From WS-9 sp036274595 (GTDB lineage: Bacteria; Eisenbacteria; RBG-16-71-46; SZUA-252), in the NCBI GenBank assembly GCA_036274595.1, contig DASUFL010000050.1, positions 1-64,000 on the forward strand: 64,000 bases of DNA. Reading direction: 5' to 3'. Below the pieces are notes generated by a model. The model searched no databases and had not been told where the DNA came from. It worked only from the letters and a program-made list of their open reading frames with translations. The number at the start of each line of letters is the position of its first letter. Positions within the stretch are counted from its first letter, which is position 1. Made by a program: the position numbers and the translations under genes. Shown here piece by piece: positions 42,018 to 50,541 of this stretch.

Positions 42018-42961
42018 CGCGCCGCCGCCTCCGCGAGCCCCTGGACCGTCGCTTCGAGCGCGTCCGGATCGTCCGTGCCGAACACCTGCGCTTCCCTGTC
42101 GACGCCCCGAAGCAGCCCGCGCAGGACGCGTCCGTTTCCGACCTCGATGTAGCGCCGGATGCCCTGCTCCACCATCGCGCGCATCGTCTGCTCCCAGCGC
42201 ACCGGCTGGAGGAGCTGCTCCCGGAGCGTGCGCCGGATCGCGTCCGGCTCCGTCACCGGCCCCGCGGTCACGTTGGCGTAGACCGGGAAGGCGGCGCGTC
42301 CGACCGGCGCCTTGTCGATTCCTTCGCCGAGACGCCGGGCGGCTCCTTCCATGAGCGGCGAGTGGAACGCCGCGCTTACCTGTAACGGGACGATCTTCTT
42401 CGCCCCCGCCTTCTTCGCTTCCTCGGAGCCCCGAAGAACCGCCTCGGGCGTGCCCGAGAGGACGACCTGCCCCGGGGCGTTGTAGTTCGCGGCGGCGAGA
42501 TCGTGCGGCGCGTCGACCGTGCGGAGCACCTCGTCGATCTGCTCGGCCGAAAGCCCGAGGACGGCCGCCATCGTTCCCGGACGGTCCGTGCCCGCCCTGG
42601 CCATCGCTTCGCCGCGGAGCCGGATGAGCCTCAGCCCTTCGTCGAACGGGAGCGATCCCGCCGCCACGTGCGCGGCGTACTCGCCCGCGCTGTGCCCCGC
42701 GGCCGCCGCCGGCCGGACGCCCCGCTCCTCGAGCACGCGATAGGCGGCCAGGCTCGTCACGAGGAGCGCGGGCTGCGTGTTCTCGGTGCGCGTCAGCTCT
42801 TCGATCGGCCCCTCGAAGCAGAGCAAGGAGAGCGCGAAGCCGAGGATCCGGTCGGCATCCTCGAAGACGGCGCGCGCCTTCGGATAGCGCTCCGCGAGCG
42901 CCTTGCCCATGCCGACCGATTGCGATCCCTGGCCGGGGAAGAGGAGCGCGGGACCTACCAT
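42014..42961 (-). CDS. fabD: Malonyl-CoA:ACP transacylase
   Basis: A 315-aa enzyme that loads malonate on ACP. It begins LLFPGQGSQSVGMGKAL, has the nucleophile Ser91 in GHSAGEYAAHVAAG, the catalytic His in SAAFHSPLM and a C-terminal VGNGRVLRGL (the usual GPGKVL region). The ATG at 42961 overlaps the fabH stop by 7 bp. Confidence 0.96.
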   Translation of the reverse strand: MVGPALLFPGQGSQSVGMGKALAERYPKARAVFEDADRILGFALSLLCFEGPIEELTRTENTQPALLVTSLAAYRVLEERGVRPAAAAGHSAGEYAAHVAAGSLPFDEGLRLIRLRGEAMARAGTDRPGTMAAVLGLSAEQIDEVLRTVDAPHDLAAANYNAPGQVVLSGTPEAVLRGSEEAKKAGAKKIVPLQVSAAFHSPLMEGAARRLGEGIDKAPVGRAAFPVYANVTAGPVTEPDAIRRTLREQLLQPVRWEQTMRAMVEQGIRRYIEVGNGRVLRGLLRGVDREAQVFGTDDPDALEATVQGLAEAAAR

Positions 42962-43947
42962 TCGACCACCGCCGCGGCCCAGGTGAAGCCGCCGCCGAAG
43001 GTCACCATCTCGACGAGATCCCCCTTCCGGATGCGTCCCCCGCGGTTGGCTTCATCGAGCGCGAGCGGGATCGACGCCGCCGAGGTGTTGCCGTAGCGGT
43101 CGAGGTTCACGAAGACCTTCTCCATCGGGAGCCCCAGACGGCGCGCGGTGGCGTCGATGATCCGGTAGTTCGCCTGGTGCGGCACGAGGAGCGAGAGGTC
43201 CTCGGGCTTCCGGCCCGCGGCCTCGAGCGCCTCGAGGGCGACCGACTCCATCGCGCGGACCGCGTGCTTGAACACGTCGTTCCCGCTCATGTGGATCGTG
43301 TGGAGCCGCTGCGCGACCGTCTCGTGCGACGGCGGCATGAGCGAGCCCCCGGCCGGCATCTCGAGGAGATGCACGAGCGAGCCGTCGCTGTGGAGCCGCG
43401 TCGCGAGGATGCCCCCCGATTGGCCGGTCGAGCGGAGCACCACCGCGCCCGCCGCGTCGCCGAAGAGGACGCAGGTGTTCCGGTCGGTCCAGTCGACGAT
43501 CCTCGAGAGCGTCTCCACCCCGATGACCAGCACCGTCTCGGCTGCCCCCGACTCGATCGCGCTCCGTCCCACGGAGAGCCCGTAGAGAAAGCCCGCGCAG
43601 GCGGCGGAGATGTCGAAGGCGTACGCGCGCGTCGCGCCGAGCCGGTCCTGTACGATGCAGGCGGTCGACGGAAACGTGCGATCTCCCGTCACCGTGCCCA
43701 CGACGATCTGATCGAGGTCCGCTCCCTTGAGACCCGCCATCTCGAGCGCGCGCTCCGCCGCCTTGGTCGCGAGGACCGAGGAGGGGGTCGCCGGATCGGA
43801 GATCCGCCGCTCCTTGATCCCGGTGCGGCTCGTGATCCACTCGTCGGATGTGTCGACGATCTGCTCCAGGTCCTGATTGGTCAGCACCTTGTCGGGAACG
43901 TGGGAGCCGGTCCCGATGATGTGGACGTCGCGGCGCGGAGCGATCAG
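42955..43947 (-). CDS. fabH: Beta-ketoacyl-ACP synthase III, probable CTG start
   Basis: A condensing enzyme (330 aa) that starts fatty-acid synthesis from acetyl-CoA and malonyl-ACP. Conserved blocks are IIGTGSHVPDKVLTN, the active-site Cys117 in DISAACAGFLYGL, the His in LVPHQANYRIIDA and the Asn in LDRYGNTSAASIPLAL. No ATG, GTG or TTG exists at the expected N-terminus. A CTG at 43947 overlaps the plsX stop as CTGA with GGAGG 4 nt upstream, and an ATC one codon later has 7-nt spacing. The nearest canonical start, ATG 44013, overlaps plsX by 70 bp and adds a low-complexity Arg-rich segment. The start is inference; the gene is certain. Confidence 0.95.
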   Translation of the reverse strand: MIAPRRDVHIIGTGSHVPDKVLTNQDLEQIVDTSDEWITSRTGIKERRISDPATPSSVLATKAAERALEMAGLKGADLDQIVVGTVTGDRTFPSTACIVQDRLGATRAYAFDISAACAGFLYGLSVGRSAIESGAAETVLVIGVETLSRIVDWTDRNTCVLFGDAAGAVVLRSTGQSGGILATRLHSDGSLVHLLEMPAGGSLMPPSHETVAQRLHTIHMSGNDVFKHAVRAMESVALEALEAAGRKPEDLSLLVPHQANYRIIDATARRLGLPMEKVFVNLDRYGNTSAASIPLALDEANRGGRIRKGDLVEMVTFGGGFTWAAAVVEW

Positions 43948-44975
43948 GCTGCCTCCGGAGCGATGCGTTGCAGCTCGGCGCGGATGGAGTCGGCCACCTT
44001 GGCCTCGGCGCATCGGGCCGCCACCCGGATCGCGTTCTTGATGGCGCGGACGTTCGAGCGGCCGTGGGCGATGATGCAGGTTCCGTCGACGCCTAAGAGC
44101 GGCGCGCCCCCCACCTCGGAGTAGTCGAGGCGGCGGCGCAGGCGGCGGAACGCGGGCTTCAAGAGGAGGCCCGCCATCATCGAGAGCGGATGGCGCTGGA
44201 TCTCGTCCTTGATCATCCCGGAAATCGACGGGATCACGCTCTCGGCGAACTTGAGGAGCACGTTGCCCACGAAGCCGTCGCAGACGACGACGTCCGCGGT
44301 GCCCAGGATGATGTCCCGCCCTTCCACGTTGCCGACGAAGTGGACCGGGCTCCGCTTCAGGAGCTGATGCGCCTCGTAGTAGAGCTCGCTTCCCTTCTCC
44401 GCCTCCTCGCCGATATTGAGGAGCCCCACGCGCGGGCGCTCGACGTGGAGCACGAGCCGCGCGTAGATGCTTCCCATCAACGCGAACTGGTAGAGGTGGA
44501 CCGGCTTGGGATCGGAGGTCGCGCCCACGTCGAGCACGACGACGTTCCCCTGCGGCGTCGGAAGCACGGTGGCGATGGCGGGACGCTGGATCGATTCGAT
44601 CCGGCCCAGGTCGAAGAGGGCGGCGGCGACCACCGCGCCGGTGTTGCCCGCGGAGACGAGCGCGTCGGTCTCGTGGTCCTTCTGGAGGCGGGCGGAAACG
44701 CTGATCGAGGAGTCGCGCTTCTTCCGCACGGACGCGGCCGCGGACTCGGCCATCTCCACCTGCTCGGAGGCGTGGATGATGCGCGGCAGGCGGGAGCGGA
44801 CGCCGAGGCGGTCGGCTTCTTCGACGATCGCCGACTCGTCGCCGACGAGAGCGACGTCGAAGGCCGCCCCCGATTCCCGCAGGGCCTCGAGCGCTCCCTC
44901 GATGACGACGCGCGGGGCGAAGTCGCCCCCCATGGCGTCGACACCGATGACCGGTCCTGTTCCTTGGCGGCCCAT
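43944..44975 (-). CDS. plsX: Phosphate acyltransferase PlsX
   Basis: A 343-aa enzyme that makes acyl-phosphate from acyl-ACP for phospholipid synthesis. It begins IGVDAMGGDFAPRVVIEGAL, and has SAGNTGAVVAAALF, GLLNIGEEAEKG and VCDGFVGNVLLKFAE, all PlsX signatures. The ATG at 44975 has AGAGGA about 7 nt upstream. The rpmF-plsX-fabH order is standard. Confidence 0.96.
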   Translation of the reverse strand: MGRQGTGPVIGVDAMGGDFAPRVVIEGALEALRESGAAFDVALVGDESAIVEEADRLGVRSRLPRIIHASEQVEMAESAAASVRKKRDSSISVSARLQKDHETDALVSAGNTGAVVAAALFDLGRIESIQRPAIATVLPTPQGNVVVLDVGATSDPKPVHLYQFALMGSIYARLVLHVERPRVGLLNIGEEAEKGSELYYEAHQLLKRSPVHFVGNVEGRDIILGTADVVVCDGFVGNVLLKFAESVIPSISGMIKDEIQRHPLSMMAGLLLKPAFRRLRRRLDYSEVGGAPLLGVDGTCIIAHGRSNVRAIKNAIRVAARCAEAKVADSIRAELQRIAPEAA

Positions 44976-44995
44976 GGGTCAGTCCTCTGGACGCC

Positions 44996-45187
44996 TCAGG
45001 TGGTCTTCGACGCCTCCCGGGTGACGATCTCCTCCCCGGCGTAGTAGCCGCAGTGACCGCAGACGCGGTGGGGGAGCTTGGGCTGGCTGCAGTGGGAACA
45101 GAGCGACCGCGCCGACACGCTCAGCTTCCAGTTGGTGCGGCGCTTCTTGCCACGCGTGCTCGAGTGCCTTCGCTTGGGAACGGCCAT
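44996..45187 (-). CDS. rpmF: 50S ribosomal protein L32 (zinc-binding type)
   Basis: A 63-aa protein beginning AVPKRRHSSTRGKKRRT, as in bacterial L32. It keeps four cysteines in two CxxC pairs (CSHC and CGHC, about residues 30-46), so it is the zinc-binding paralogue type. It sits between DUF177 and plsX, the usual place. Confidence 0.96.
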   Translation of the reverse strand: MAVPKRRHSSTRGKKRRTNWKLSVSARSLCSHCSQPKLPHRVCGHCGYYAGEEIVTREASKTT

Positions 45188-45249
45188 TCGTCGTGAACCC
45201 TCGTGTCGAGATGGAGGCGGGCCCGGCCCGGCGATCCACGGTCAGTGGA

Positions 45250-45732
45250 TCACCCGGCGGCCGCACGTGCGCAGCGGCAAGGTCCCAGGTTTCGATCGTC
45301 GCCGCATGTGGGGCAAAGCCCCGCGCACGTTTCCTTGCAAAGCGGCTTCATGGAGAGGCCGAGGATCACGGCCTCCCGGATCTCATGATCGATGGAGAGA
45401 ATCCGGCCATCGTGGACATGCACCCCCTCATCGTCCTCATCCACCACGGACGCGCTCACCACGTTGGGGCTGTGCACCTTAGCACAGAAGACCTCGAACG
45501 CCAAGTCGAGAGGCTCCTTGAAGTCCGTCAGGCAGCGGCTACATTCCTGAACCGTAACGAGTTGGAGCTTCCCTCGAATCCAGACCTCGTCCCCCCGGCG
45601 GTCGAGCGAGAGGTGGAGCTTGAGCGGCCCCTCGACGGTGGCGTCCTGGGGCGTGATTCCCACCGATGGGGGGGGCAGCTCGAAGTCGAGCGTGCTCCCA
45701 CCCTGCGGCAGCTGTTTCAGATCGATCTGCAT
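45250..45732 (-). CDS. DUF177 (YceD) family protein
   Basis: A 160-aa protein encoded just before rpmF, as in most bacteria. It has the ECSRCLTDFKEPL block near residue 63 and a cysteine-rich C-terminus (CKETCAGLCPTCGDDRNLGPC) that probably binds zinc. YceD is linked to 23S rRNA or 50S assembly in E. coli; the exact activity is unknown. The ATG at 45732 lies 36 bp after ndk. Confidence 0.88.
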   Translation of the reverse strand: MQIDLKQLPQGGSTLDFELPPPSVGITPQDATVEGPLKLHLSLDRRGDEVWIRGKLQLVTVQECSRCLTDFKEPLDLAFEVFCAKVHSPNVVSASVVDEDDEGVHVHDGRILSIDHEIREAVILGLSMKPLCKETCAGLCPTCGDDRNLGPCRCARAAAG

Positions 45733-45768
45733 GGGCGTGAACCGATGCGCGGCGCCCCCGGCGCCCCG

Positions 45769-46170
45769 CTAGAAGAAGAACGGAATCTCGGTCCGCGCGG
45801 ACTCGGGGGAGTCCGAGGCGTGGACCGCGTTGTTCTGTTTGGATTCCGCGTAGAGCGCGCGGATCGTGCCCGGCTTGGCCTCCTTCGGATCGGTGGCGCC
45901 GATCCGCTCCCGGAGGAACAGGATCGCGTTGTCGCGACGGAGCCTGCAGGGAAGAGCCGGACCGGAGGAGATGAACCGGACGAGGTCGTCGAGGAAGGGC
46001 TTCCCCTCGTGCACCGCGTAGAAACGGCGCGCGTTCTCGGGCGTGAGCCGGACGAGCTTCATCTCGAGGATCTCGAAGCCCGCCTTCTCGATCTCCGCGA
46101 GGATCAGCCCCACCCTCTTCCCCGCCACCGCATCCGGCTTGATCATGAACAGCGTCTCTTCCACCGCCAT
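45769..46170 (-). CDS. ndk: Nucleoside diphosphate kinase
   Basis: A 133-aa kinase that transfers the gamma-phosphate of ATP to NDPs. It has FMIKPDAVA at the start, GATDPKEAKPGTIRALYA, and the phospho-acceptor His117 in NAVHASDSPESARTEI. The region between (SGPALPCRLRRDNAI) differs from the common GPVVAMVLEG form, and the AESKQ insertion before the active site marks a known longer subgroup. AGGAGG precedes the ATG. It follows sucCD, whose product is an NTP. Confidence 0.94.
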   Translation of the reverse strand: MAVEETLFMIKPDAVAGKRVGLILAEIEKAGFEILEMKLVRLTPENARRFYAVHEGKPFLDDLVRFISSGPALPCRLRRDNAILFLRERIGATDPKEAKPGTIRALYAESKQNNAVHASDSPESARTEIPFFF

Positions 46171-46209
46171 TACGCTTCCTCCTGGGCCGCTTTCATGAAA
46201 TGCTTTAAG

Positions 46210-46234
46210 CGCGCGGTCGCGCAGCGACCGCGCG
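46210..46234 (-). promoter_or_regulatory. Strong hairpin between sucD and ndk
   Basis: A perfect 11-bp stem (46210-46220 with 46224-46234) and a 3-nt loop lie in the 73-bp spacer. On the minus strand it is followed by CTTAAAGCATTTC, not a true T-run. It may be a partial terminator, an mRNA 3'-end stabiliser for cpgS-sucCD, or a processing site. Confidence 0.5.
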
Positions 46235-46243
46235 GAACGCGTA

Positions 46244-47293
46244 TCACCGAGCCCGCTTCGCGCGCGCCTTGGTCGTCGCCTTCCCCTTGGGCCGTACTTT
46301 CGCCTTCGCAGTCTTGCCCTTGGCCGTCTTCTTCACCGCGCTCGCCTTGCGCGCTCTCAGGGCGGTCTTCTTCTTCCCCGCCCCCTTCGCTCGCGACACG
46401 AGCTTGAGCCGCGCGGGGCGCTTGGCCCGGAGCGCGGCCGCGATCAGGCCGGGGATCTCGGACGGCACCTTGGCCACCGGGACGCCCGCGCGCTCGAAGC
46501 GCGCCATCTTCTCCTGCGCCGTGCCCGCGCCTCCGGAGACGATCGCTCCGGCGTGCCCCATCCGCTTGCCGGGCGGGGCCGTCTGTCCCGCGATGAACGC
46601 GACCACCGGCTTCGAGACATGCCTCTCGATGAGCGCCGCCGCGTCCTCCTCGTCGGTGCCGCCAATCTCGCCGATCAGGACGATCGCGTCGGTCGAATCG
46701 TCCGCCTCGAAGAGCGCGAGCGTATCGACGAAGCGGGTGCCCACGATGGGGTCGCCGCCGATGCCGATGCAGGTCGACTGTCCCATGCCCGCGCGGGTGA
46801 GCTGCCAGACCACTTCGTAGGTGAGCGTGCCGCTCCGGCTCACGAGGCCGATCCGCCCCGGCGTGTGGATGAACCCGGGCATGATGCCGACCTTGCACTG
46901 CCCTGGCGTGATGAGCCCCGGGCAATTCGGACCGATCAGCCGCGTCGAGCGCCCCTTGAGATACGAGGCGACCTCGATCATGTCGCGCGCGGGAAGCCCC
47001 TCCGTGATGCAGACGACCAGCGGAACCTCGGCATCCACCGCTTCGTAGATGGCGTCCTGCGCGAGGGCCGCCGGCACGTAGATCACCGACACGTCGGCGC
47101 GCGTGCGCGCCACCGCTTCCTCGACCGAGTCATAGACCGGGATCCCGCCGACGTCCGTGCCTCCCTTGCCCGGAGTCACGCCCGCGACGACCTTCGTCCC
47201 GTATTCCTTCATCTGCTTCGCGTGGAAGGAGCCGTCCCTCCCCGTGATCCCCTGCACCAGAACCTTGGACCCCCGCCCGACCAGGATGCTCAT
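46244..47293 (-). CDS. sucD: Succinyl-CoA synthetase alpha subunit with Lys/Ala-rich tail
   Basis: A 349-aa protein. The core (about 1-292) has the CoA-binding start VLVQGITGRDGSFHAKQMKEYGT, IGPNCPGLITPGQCKVGIMPG and the phospho-His region GHAGAIVSGGAGTAQEK. From about residue 295 a basic tail resembling histone H1 (KKKTALRARKASAVKKTAKG) adds about 55 residues that ordinary SucD (about 290 aa) lacks. The ATG overlaps sucC as ATGA. The enzyme makes ATP or GTP from succinyl-CoA in the TCA cycle. Confidence 0.95.
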   Translation of the reverse strand: MSILVGRGSKVLVQGITGRDGSFHAKQMKEYGTKVVAGVTPGKGGTDVGGIPVYDSVEEAVARTRADVSVIYVPAALAQDAIYEAVDAEVPLVVCITEGLPARDMIEVASYLKGRSTRLIGPNCPGLITPGQCKVGIMPGFIHTPGRIGLVSRSGTLTYEVVWQLTRAGMGQSTCIGIGGDPIVGTRFVDTLALFEADDSTDAIVLIGEIGGTDEEDAAALIERHVSKPVVAFIAGQTAPPGKRMGHAGAIVSGGAGTAQEKMARFERAGVPVAKVPSEIPGLIAAALRAKRPARLKLVSRAKGAGKKKTALRARKASAVKKTAKGKTAKAKVRPKGKATTKARAKRAR

Positions 47294-48426
47294 GCCGCCT
47301 CCGCCGCGCGGGCGATCACCGCGCGCACCGCTTCGTCCATGTCGCTCAAGGCGGTCATGCCGCGCGCGCTCAGGAGATCGCGCGCCTCCTTCTCGTTCGT
47401 GCCGGTGAGCCGGATCACGATCGGCGTCTTGGCGCCGATCCGGTCGAGCGCCGTGAGGAGCCCGCGCGCGACGTCGTCGCACCGGGTGATGCCGCCGAAG
47501 ATGTTGAAGAGCACAGCCTTGACGCGCGAGTCGCGCGTCAGGATGTTCATCGCGGCGGTGACCTTGTCGGGATTGCTCGAGCCGCCGATGTCGAGGAAGT
47601 TGGCCGGCTTTCCGCCGTGGTACTGGATCAGATCCATCGTCGCCATCGCGAGGCCGGCGCCATTCACGACGCAGCCGATGGTGCCGTCCAGGCGGACGTA
47701 GGAGAGGCCGCGCTCGCGCGCCTCCACCTCGCCCGGGTCTTCGGCGCCGAGATCGCGCAGCTCGGCGAGATCTGGATGGCGATCGAGCGCGTTGTCGTCG
47801 ATCACCACCTTGGCGTCCAGCGCCCAGACCTCGCCTTTCTTGGTGACGACGAGCGGATTGATCTCGGCCAGCGAGCAGTCCTGGTCGCGATAGACGCGCG
47901 CCAGCCGGACGAGAACGCGAGCGAGCTGCTTCTGCACGTCCCACCGCGTGTCGAGGAATCGCGCGGCCGCCCGGGCGCGGTAGTCGGGCAGCCCGCGCGA
48001 ATCGAGGTGGAGGCGGAGGATCTTCTCGGGGGTCGAGCGCGCGACCTCCTCGATGTCGATTCCTCCGGCCGGGCTCACCATGAGGAGCGGCGTCTCGCTC
48101 TTCCGGTCGAGGACGACGCCCGCGTAGAACTCCTGGGCGATCTCGGCGCTCGGCGTGATCAAGACCTTGTGCACGGTGTGTCCGCGGATGTCCATGCCGA
48201 GAATGCGTCCCGCCTCGCGCGCCATCTCCTCGGGCGTCTTGACCACCTTCACGCCGCCCGCCTTGCCGCGGCCTCCGATCAGGACCTGCGCCTTGACCAC
48301 GGCCGGATAGCCGAGTCGCCCGGCGATCGCGACCGCTTCGTCCGCCGTCTTGGCCACCTCCCCCGGCGGCACCGGAATCCCGGCCGCGCGGAAGATCTCC
48401 TTCCCCTGGTATTCGTGAAGGTTCAT
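47290..48426 (-). CDS. sucC: Succinyl-CoA synthetase beta subunit
   Basis: A 378-aa ATP-grasp subunit. It begins MNLHEYQGKEIFRAAGIPVP and has KAQVLIGGRGKAGGVK, AEINPLVVTKKGEVWALDAK, DGTIGCVVNGAGLAMATMDL and NIFGGITRCD, all typical. The ATG at 48426 overlaps the stop of the cyclic-DPG synthetase-like gene as ATGA. Confidence 0.96.
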   Translation of the reverse strand: MNLHEYQGKEIFRAAGIPVPPGEVAKTADEAVAIAGRLGYPAVVKAQVLIGGRGKAGGVKVVKTPEEMAREAGRILGMDIRGHTVHKVLITPSAEIAQEFYAGVVLDRKSETPLLMVSPAGGIDIEEVARSTPEKILRLHLDSRGLPDYRARAAARFLDTRWDVQKQLARVLVRLARVYRDQDCSLAEINPLVVTKKGEVWALDAKVVIDDNALDRHPDLAELRDLGAEDPGEVEARERGLSYVRLDGTIGCVVNGAGLAMATMDLIQYHGGKPANFLDIGGSSNPDKVTAAMNILTRDSRVKAVLFNIFGGITRCDDVARGLLTALDRIGAKTPIVIRLTGTNEKEARDLLSARGMTALSDMDEAVRAVIARAAEAA

Positions 48427-49847
48427 CGGCTCCCTCGTCTCGGATGTGGCCCGGCCTTCCGTGCCGCGCGGCGAACGCCGCTCTTGGGCGGCCGCTTGGC
48501 TGCCGGCTTGCGTCCCTGGGTGAGGCGGTTGAGCGCCTCCGCCAGCACGTCTTCCAGCTTCGGCCGCCCGATCTCCTCGAGCTCGTAGCCGACGCGCACC
48601 GACGGCGGGCGGATCTTCATGAGGCGCCGGAGGTCGATCGGCGTCGCGACGACGACGACGTCGCACTCCGTGGCGTTGATCGTCCGCTCCATGTCGCGGA
48701 TCTGCTCGGGCGAGTAGCCCATCGCCGGCAGGAGCGGCCCGATGTCCGGATACTGGCGGAACGTGTCCTGGATCTCGCCGACCAGCCAGGGCCGCGGATC
48801 CACGATCTCCTTCGCGCCGAGCCGCTTTGCCGCGATCACGCCGGCGCCGTACTTCATCTCGCCGTGCGTGAGCGTGGGACCGTCCTCGATCACGAGCGCG
48901 CGGCGTCCGCGGATCAGCTCCGGACGATCGACCGTGATCGGCGAGGCGGCGTCGATGATGACCGCGGCCGGATTCATCTGCTGCACCGACGCGCGAACGG
49001 CTTCGATGTTCGCGTAGTCGGTCGTGGTCTCCTTGTTGATGATCACGACGTCCGCGAGGCGGACGTTGGTCTCGCCGGGATGGTAGCGGCGCTCGTGCCC
49101 TGGGCGGTGCGGATCGGCCACGACGATCGTGAGGTCCGGCTTGTAGAAGGCGAAGTCGTTGTTGCCGCCGTCCCACACGATCACGTCCGCCTCCTTCTCG
49201 GCGGCCGCGAGGATCTCCTTGTAGTCGACGCCCGCGTAGACGATCGTGCCCTGGTCGAGATGCGGCTCGTACTCCTCGCGCTCCTCGATCGTGCACTTGT
49301 GCCGGTCGAGGTCGGCGTAGGTGGCGAAGCGCTGCACGCCCTGCCGCGAGAGCTCGCCGTAGGGCATCGGGTGGCGGATGGCGACCACCTTCTTCCCCAT
49401 CCCCTTGAGCACCGCGCAGACCTTCCGCGTCGTCTGGCTCTTGCCCGATCCCGTGCGCACGGCGGTCACCGCGACCACGAACACCCGGCTCTTGATCTGG
49501 GTCGACTTCGGCCCCATGAGCATGAAGTCGCATCCCATCCCGGCGACCCAGGACGCCTTGTGCATCACGTACTCGTGGGAGACGTCGCTATAGGCGAAGA
49601 CCACCAGATCGACGTCGCGCTCGCGCACGATCTCGGGCAGCTCCTGCTCGCTATAGATGGGGATTCCCTTCGGGTAGCTCGGGCCGGCCAGCGACTTCGG
49701 ATATCTCCGATCGTCGATGCCGGGGATCTGGGCGGAGGCGGTGAACGCCACCACCTCGTAGTTCCGGTTGTCCTTGAAGAAGGTGTTGAAGTTGTGAAAA
49801 TCGCGCCCGCCGGCGCCCATGATGACGACCCTTCGCACGCGTCTCAC
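48423..49847 (-). CDS. cpgS: Cyclic 2,3-diphosphoglycerate synthetase family protein
   Basis: A 474-aa P-loop protein. An N-terminal Rossmann-like part begins VVIMGAGGRDFHNFNTFFKD, followed by the nucleotide loop AVRTGSGKSQTTRKV (about residue 133) and VIVWDGGNNDFAFYKPD. These features mark the family of the methanogen enzyme that cyclises 2,3-diphosphoglycerate with ATP. The last 30 residues are strongly basic. The start GTG 49847 is chosen because AAGGAGGT lies 9 nt upstream; an ATG at 49856 abuts that site and is too close. The bacterial substrate is unproven; linkage to sucCD suggests central metabolism. Confidence 0.82.
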   Translation of the reverse strand: MRRVRRVVIMGAGGRDFHNFNTFFKDNRNYEVVAFTASAQIPGIDDRRYPKSLAGPSYPKGIPIYSEQELPEIVRERDVDLVVFAYSDVSHEYVMHKASWVAGMGCDFMLMGPKSTQIKSRVFVVAVTAVRTGSGKSQTTRKVCAVLKGMGKKVVAIRHPMPYGELSRQGVQRFATYADLDRHKCTIEEREEYEPHLDQGTIVYAGVDYKEILAAAEKEADVIVWDGGNNDFAFYKPDLTIVVADPHRPGHERRYHPGETNVRLADVVIINKETTTDYANIEAVRASVQQMNPAAVIIDAASPITVDRPELIRGRRALVIEDGPTLTHGEMKYGAGVIAAKRLGAKEIVDPRPWLVGEIQDTFRQYPDIGPLLPAMGYSPEQIRDMERTINATECDVVVVATPIDLRRLMKIRPPSVRVGYELEEIGRPKLEDVLAEALNRLTQGRKPAAKRPPKSGVRRAARKAGPHPRRGSR

Positions 49848-49989
49848 TCGAGGCATACCTCCTTCAAGGGTGTGGCGATCCGGCGGCACCGGCCGGGGGC
49901 CCGTCGAGCTTCGAGTCGCTCGGCGAGCGCGGCGGCGCGCCATCGGTTCGTCGTTCGGCGTTGACTTCCAAGGGGTCTAGAACCGGACG

Positions 49990-50019
49990 ACGTTACCGGC
50001 TCGCGCGCGTGAGTGTCAA
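49990..50019 (-). promoter_or_regulatory. Sigma70-type promoter for cpgS-sucCD-ndk-fab-rnc
   Basis: A perfect TTGACA -35 (50014-50019) is 18 bp from a TAACGT -10 (49990-49995) on the minus strand. Transcription from near 49983 would give a leader of about 135 nt before the GTG at 49847. The next minus-strand gap that could hold another promoter is small, so this may drive all thirteen genes down to rnc. Confidence 0.65.
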
Positions 50020-50079
50020 GCGTGCGACGGGAAGCCTTGGCGTCGCAAGGTGTTGCAGGAAGCCCGGATGCGGGGGGGG

Positions 50080-50541
50080 CTAGAGGCGGGAGAGGATGGC
50101 GGAGGTGGACACGCCGGGAACGAGGGGGATGAGGACCAGGCGTCCCCCCGCCTTCTCGACCACGTCGCGCCCAACCACCTGCTCGGGAGCGTAGTCCCCG
50201 CCCTTCACGAGCACGTCCGGCTTCAAGGCCTGGATCAGCTCGAGCGGGGTCTCCTCGTCGAACACCACGACGGCGCTCACGTCCGCGAGCGCGGCGAGGA
50301 CGGTCGCGCGCGCCTCCTCGCTCTGGACCGGACGCCCCTCGCCTTTCAGCGCGCGCACGGAGCGATCCGAGTTGAGCCCGACGACGAGCACGTGCCCCAG
50401 GCCTCGCGCCTGATGCAGGAGAGCGACGTGCCCGGGATGGATCACGTCGAAGCAGCCGTTCGTGAACACGAAGGTCTGCCGGAGCGCTCGCGCGGCGGCG
50501 CGCCGGCGGAGGGCCTCTTCGAGGGTGAGGATCTCACCCAA
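50080..50541 (-). CDS. rfaE2: D-glycero-beta-D-manno-heptose 1-phosphate adenylyltransferase
   Basis: A 153-aa nucleotidyltransferase with TNGCFDVIHPGHVALLHQAR (HxGH motif) and the C-terminal KGGDYAPEQVVGRDVVEKAGG block. It makes ADP-heptose from heptose-1-phosphate for LPS inner core. The TTG start at 50541 overlaps the kinase gene by 8 bp and has GAGGA 8 nt upstream. Together with the separate kinase it replaces bifunctional HldE. Confidence 0.93.
   Translation of the reverse strand: MGEILTLEEALRRRAAARALRQTFVFTNGCFDVIHPGHVALLHQARGLGHVLVVGLNSDRSVRALKGEGRPVQSEEARATVLAALADVSAVVVFDEETPLELIQALKPDVLVKGGDYAPEQVVGRDVVEKAGGRLVLIPLVPGVSTSAILSRL

Noticed and set aside
49848..49943. Longer N-terminus for the CpgS-like protein from ATG 49943 or ATG 49856
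   Set aside because: The first adds an Arg-rich non-conserved stretch, and the second abuts the AAGGAGGT site, which is correctly spaced for GTG 49847.
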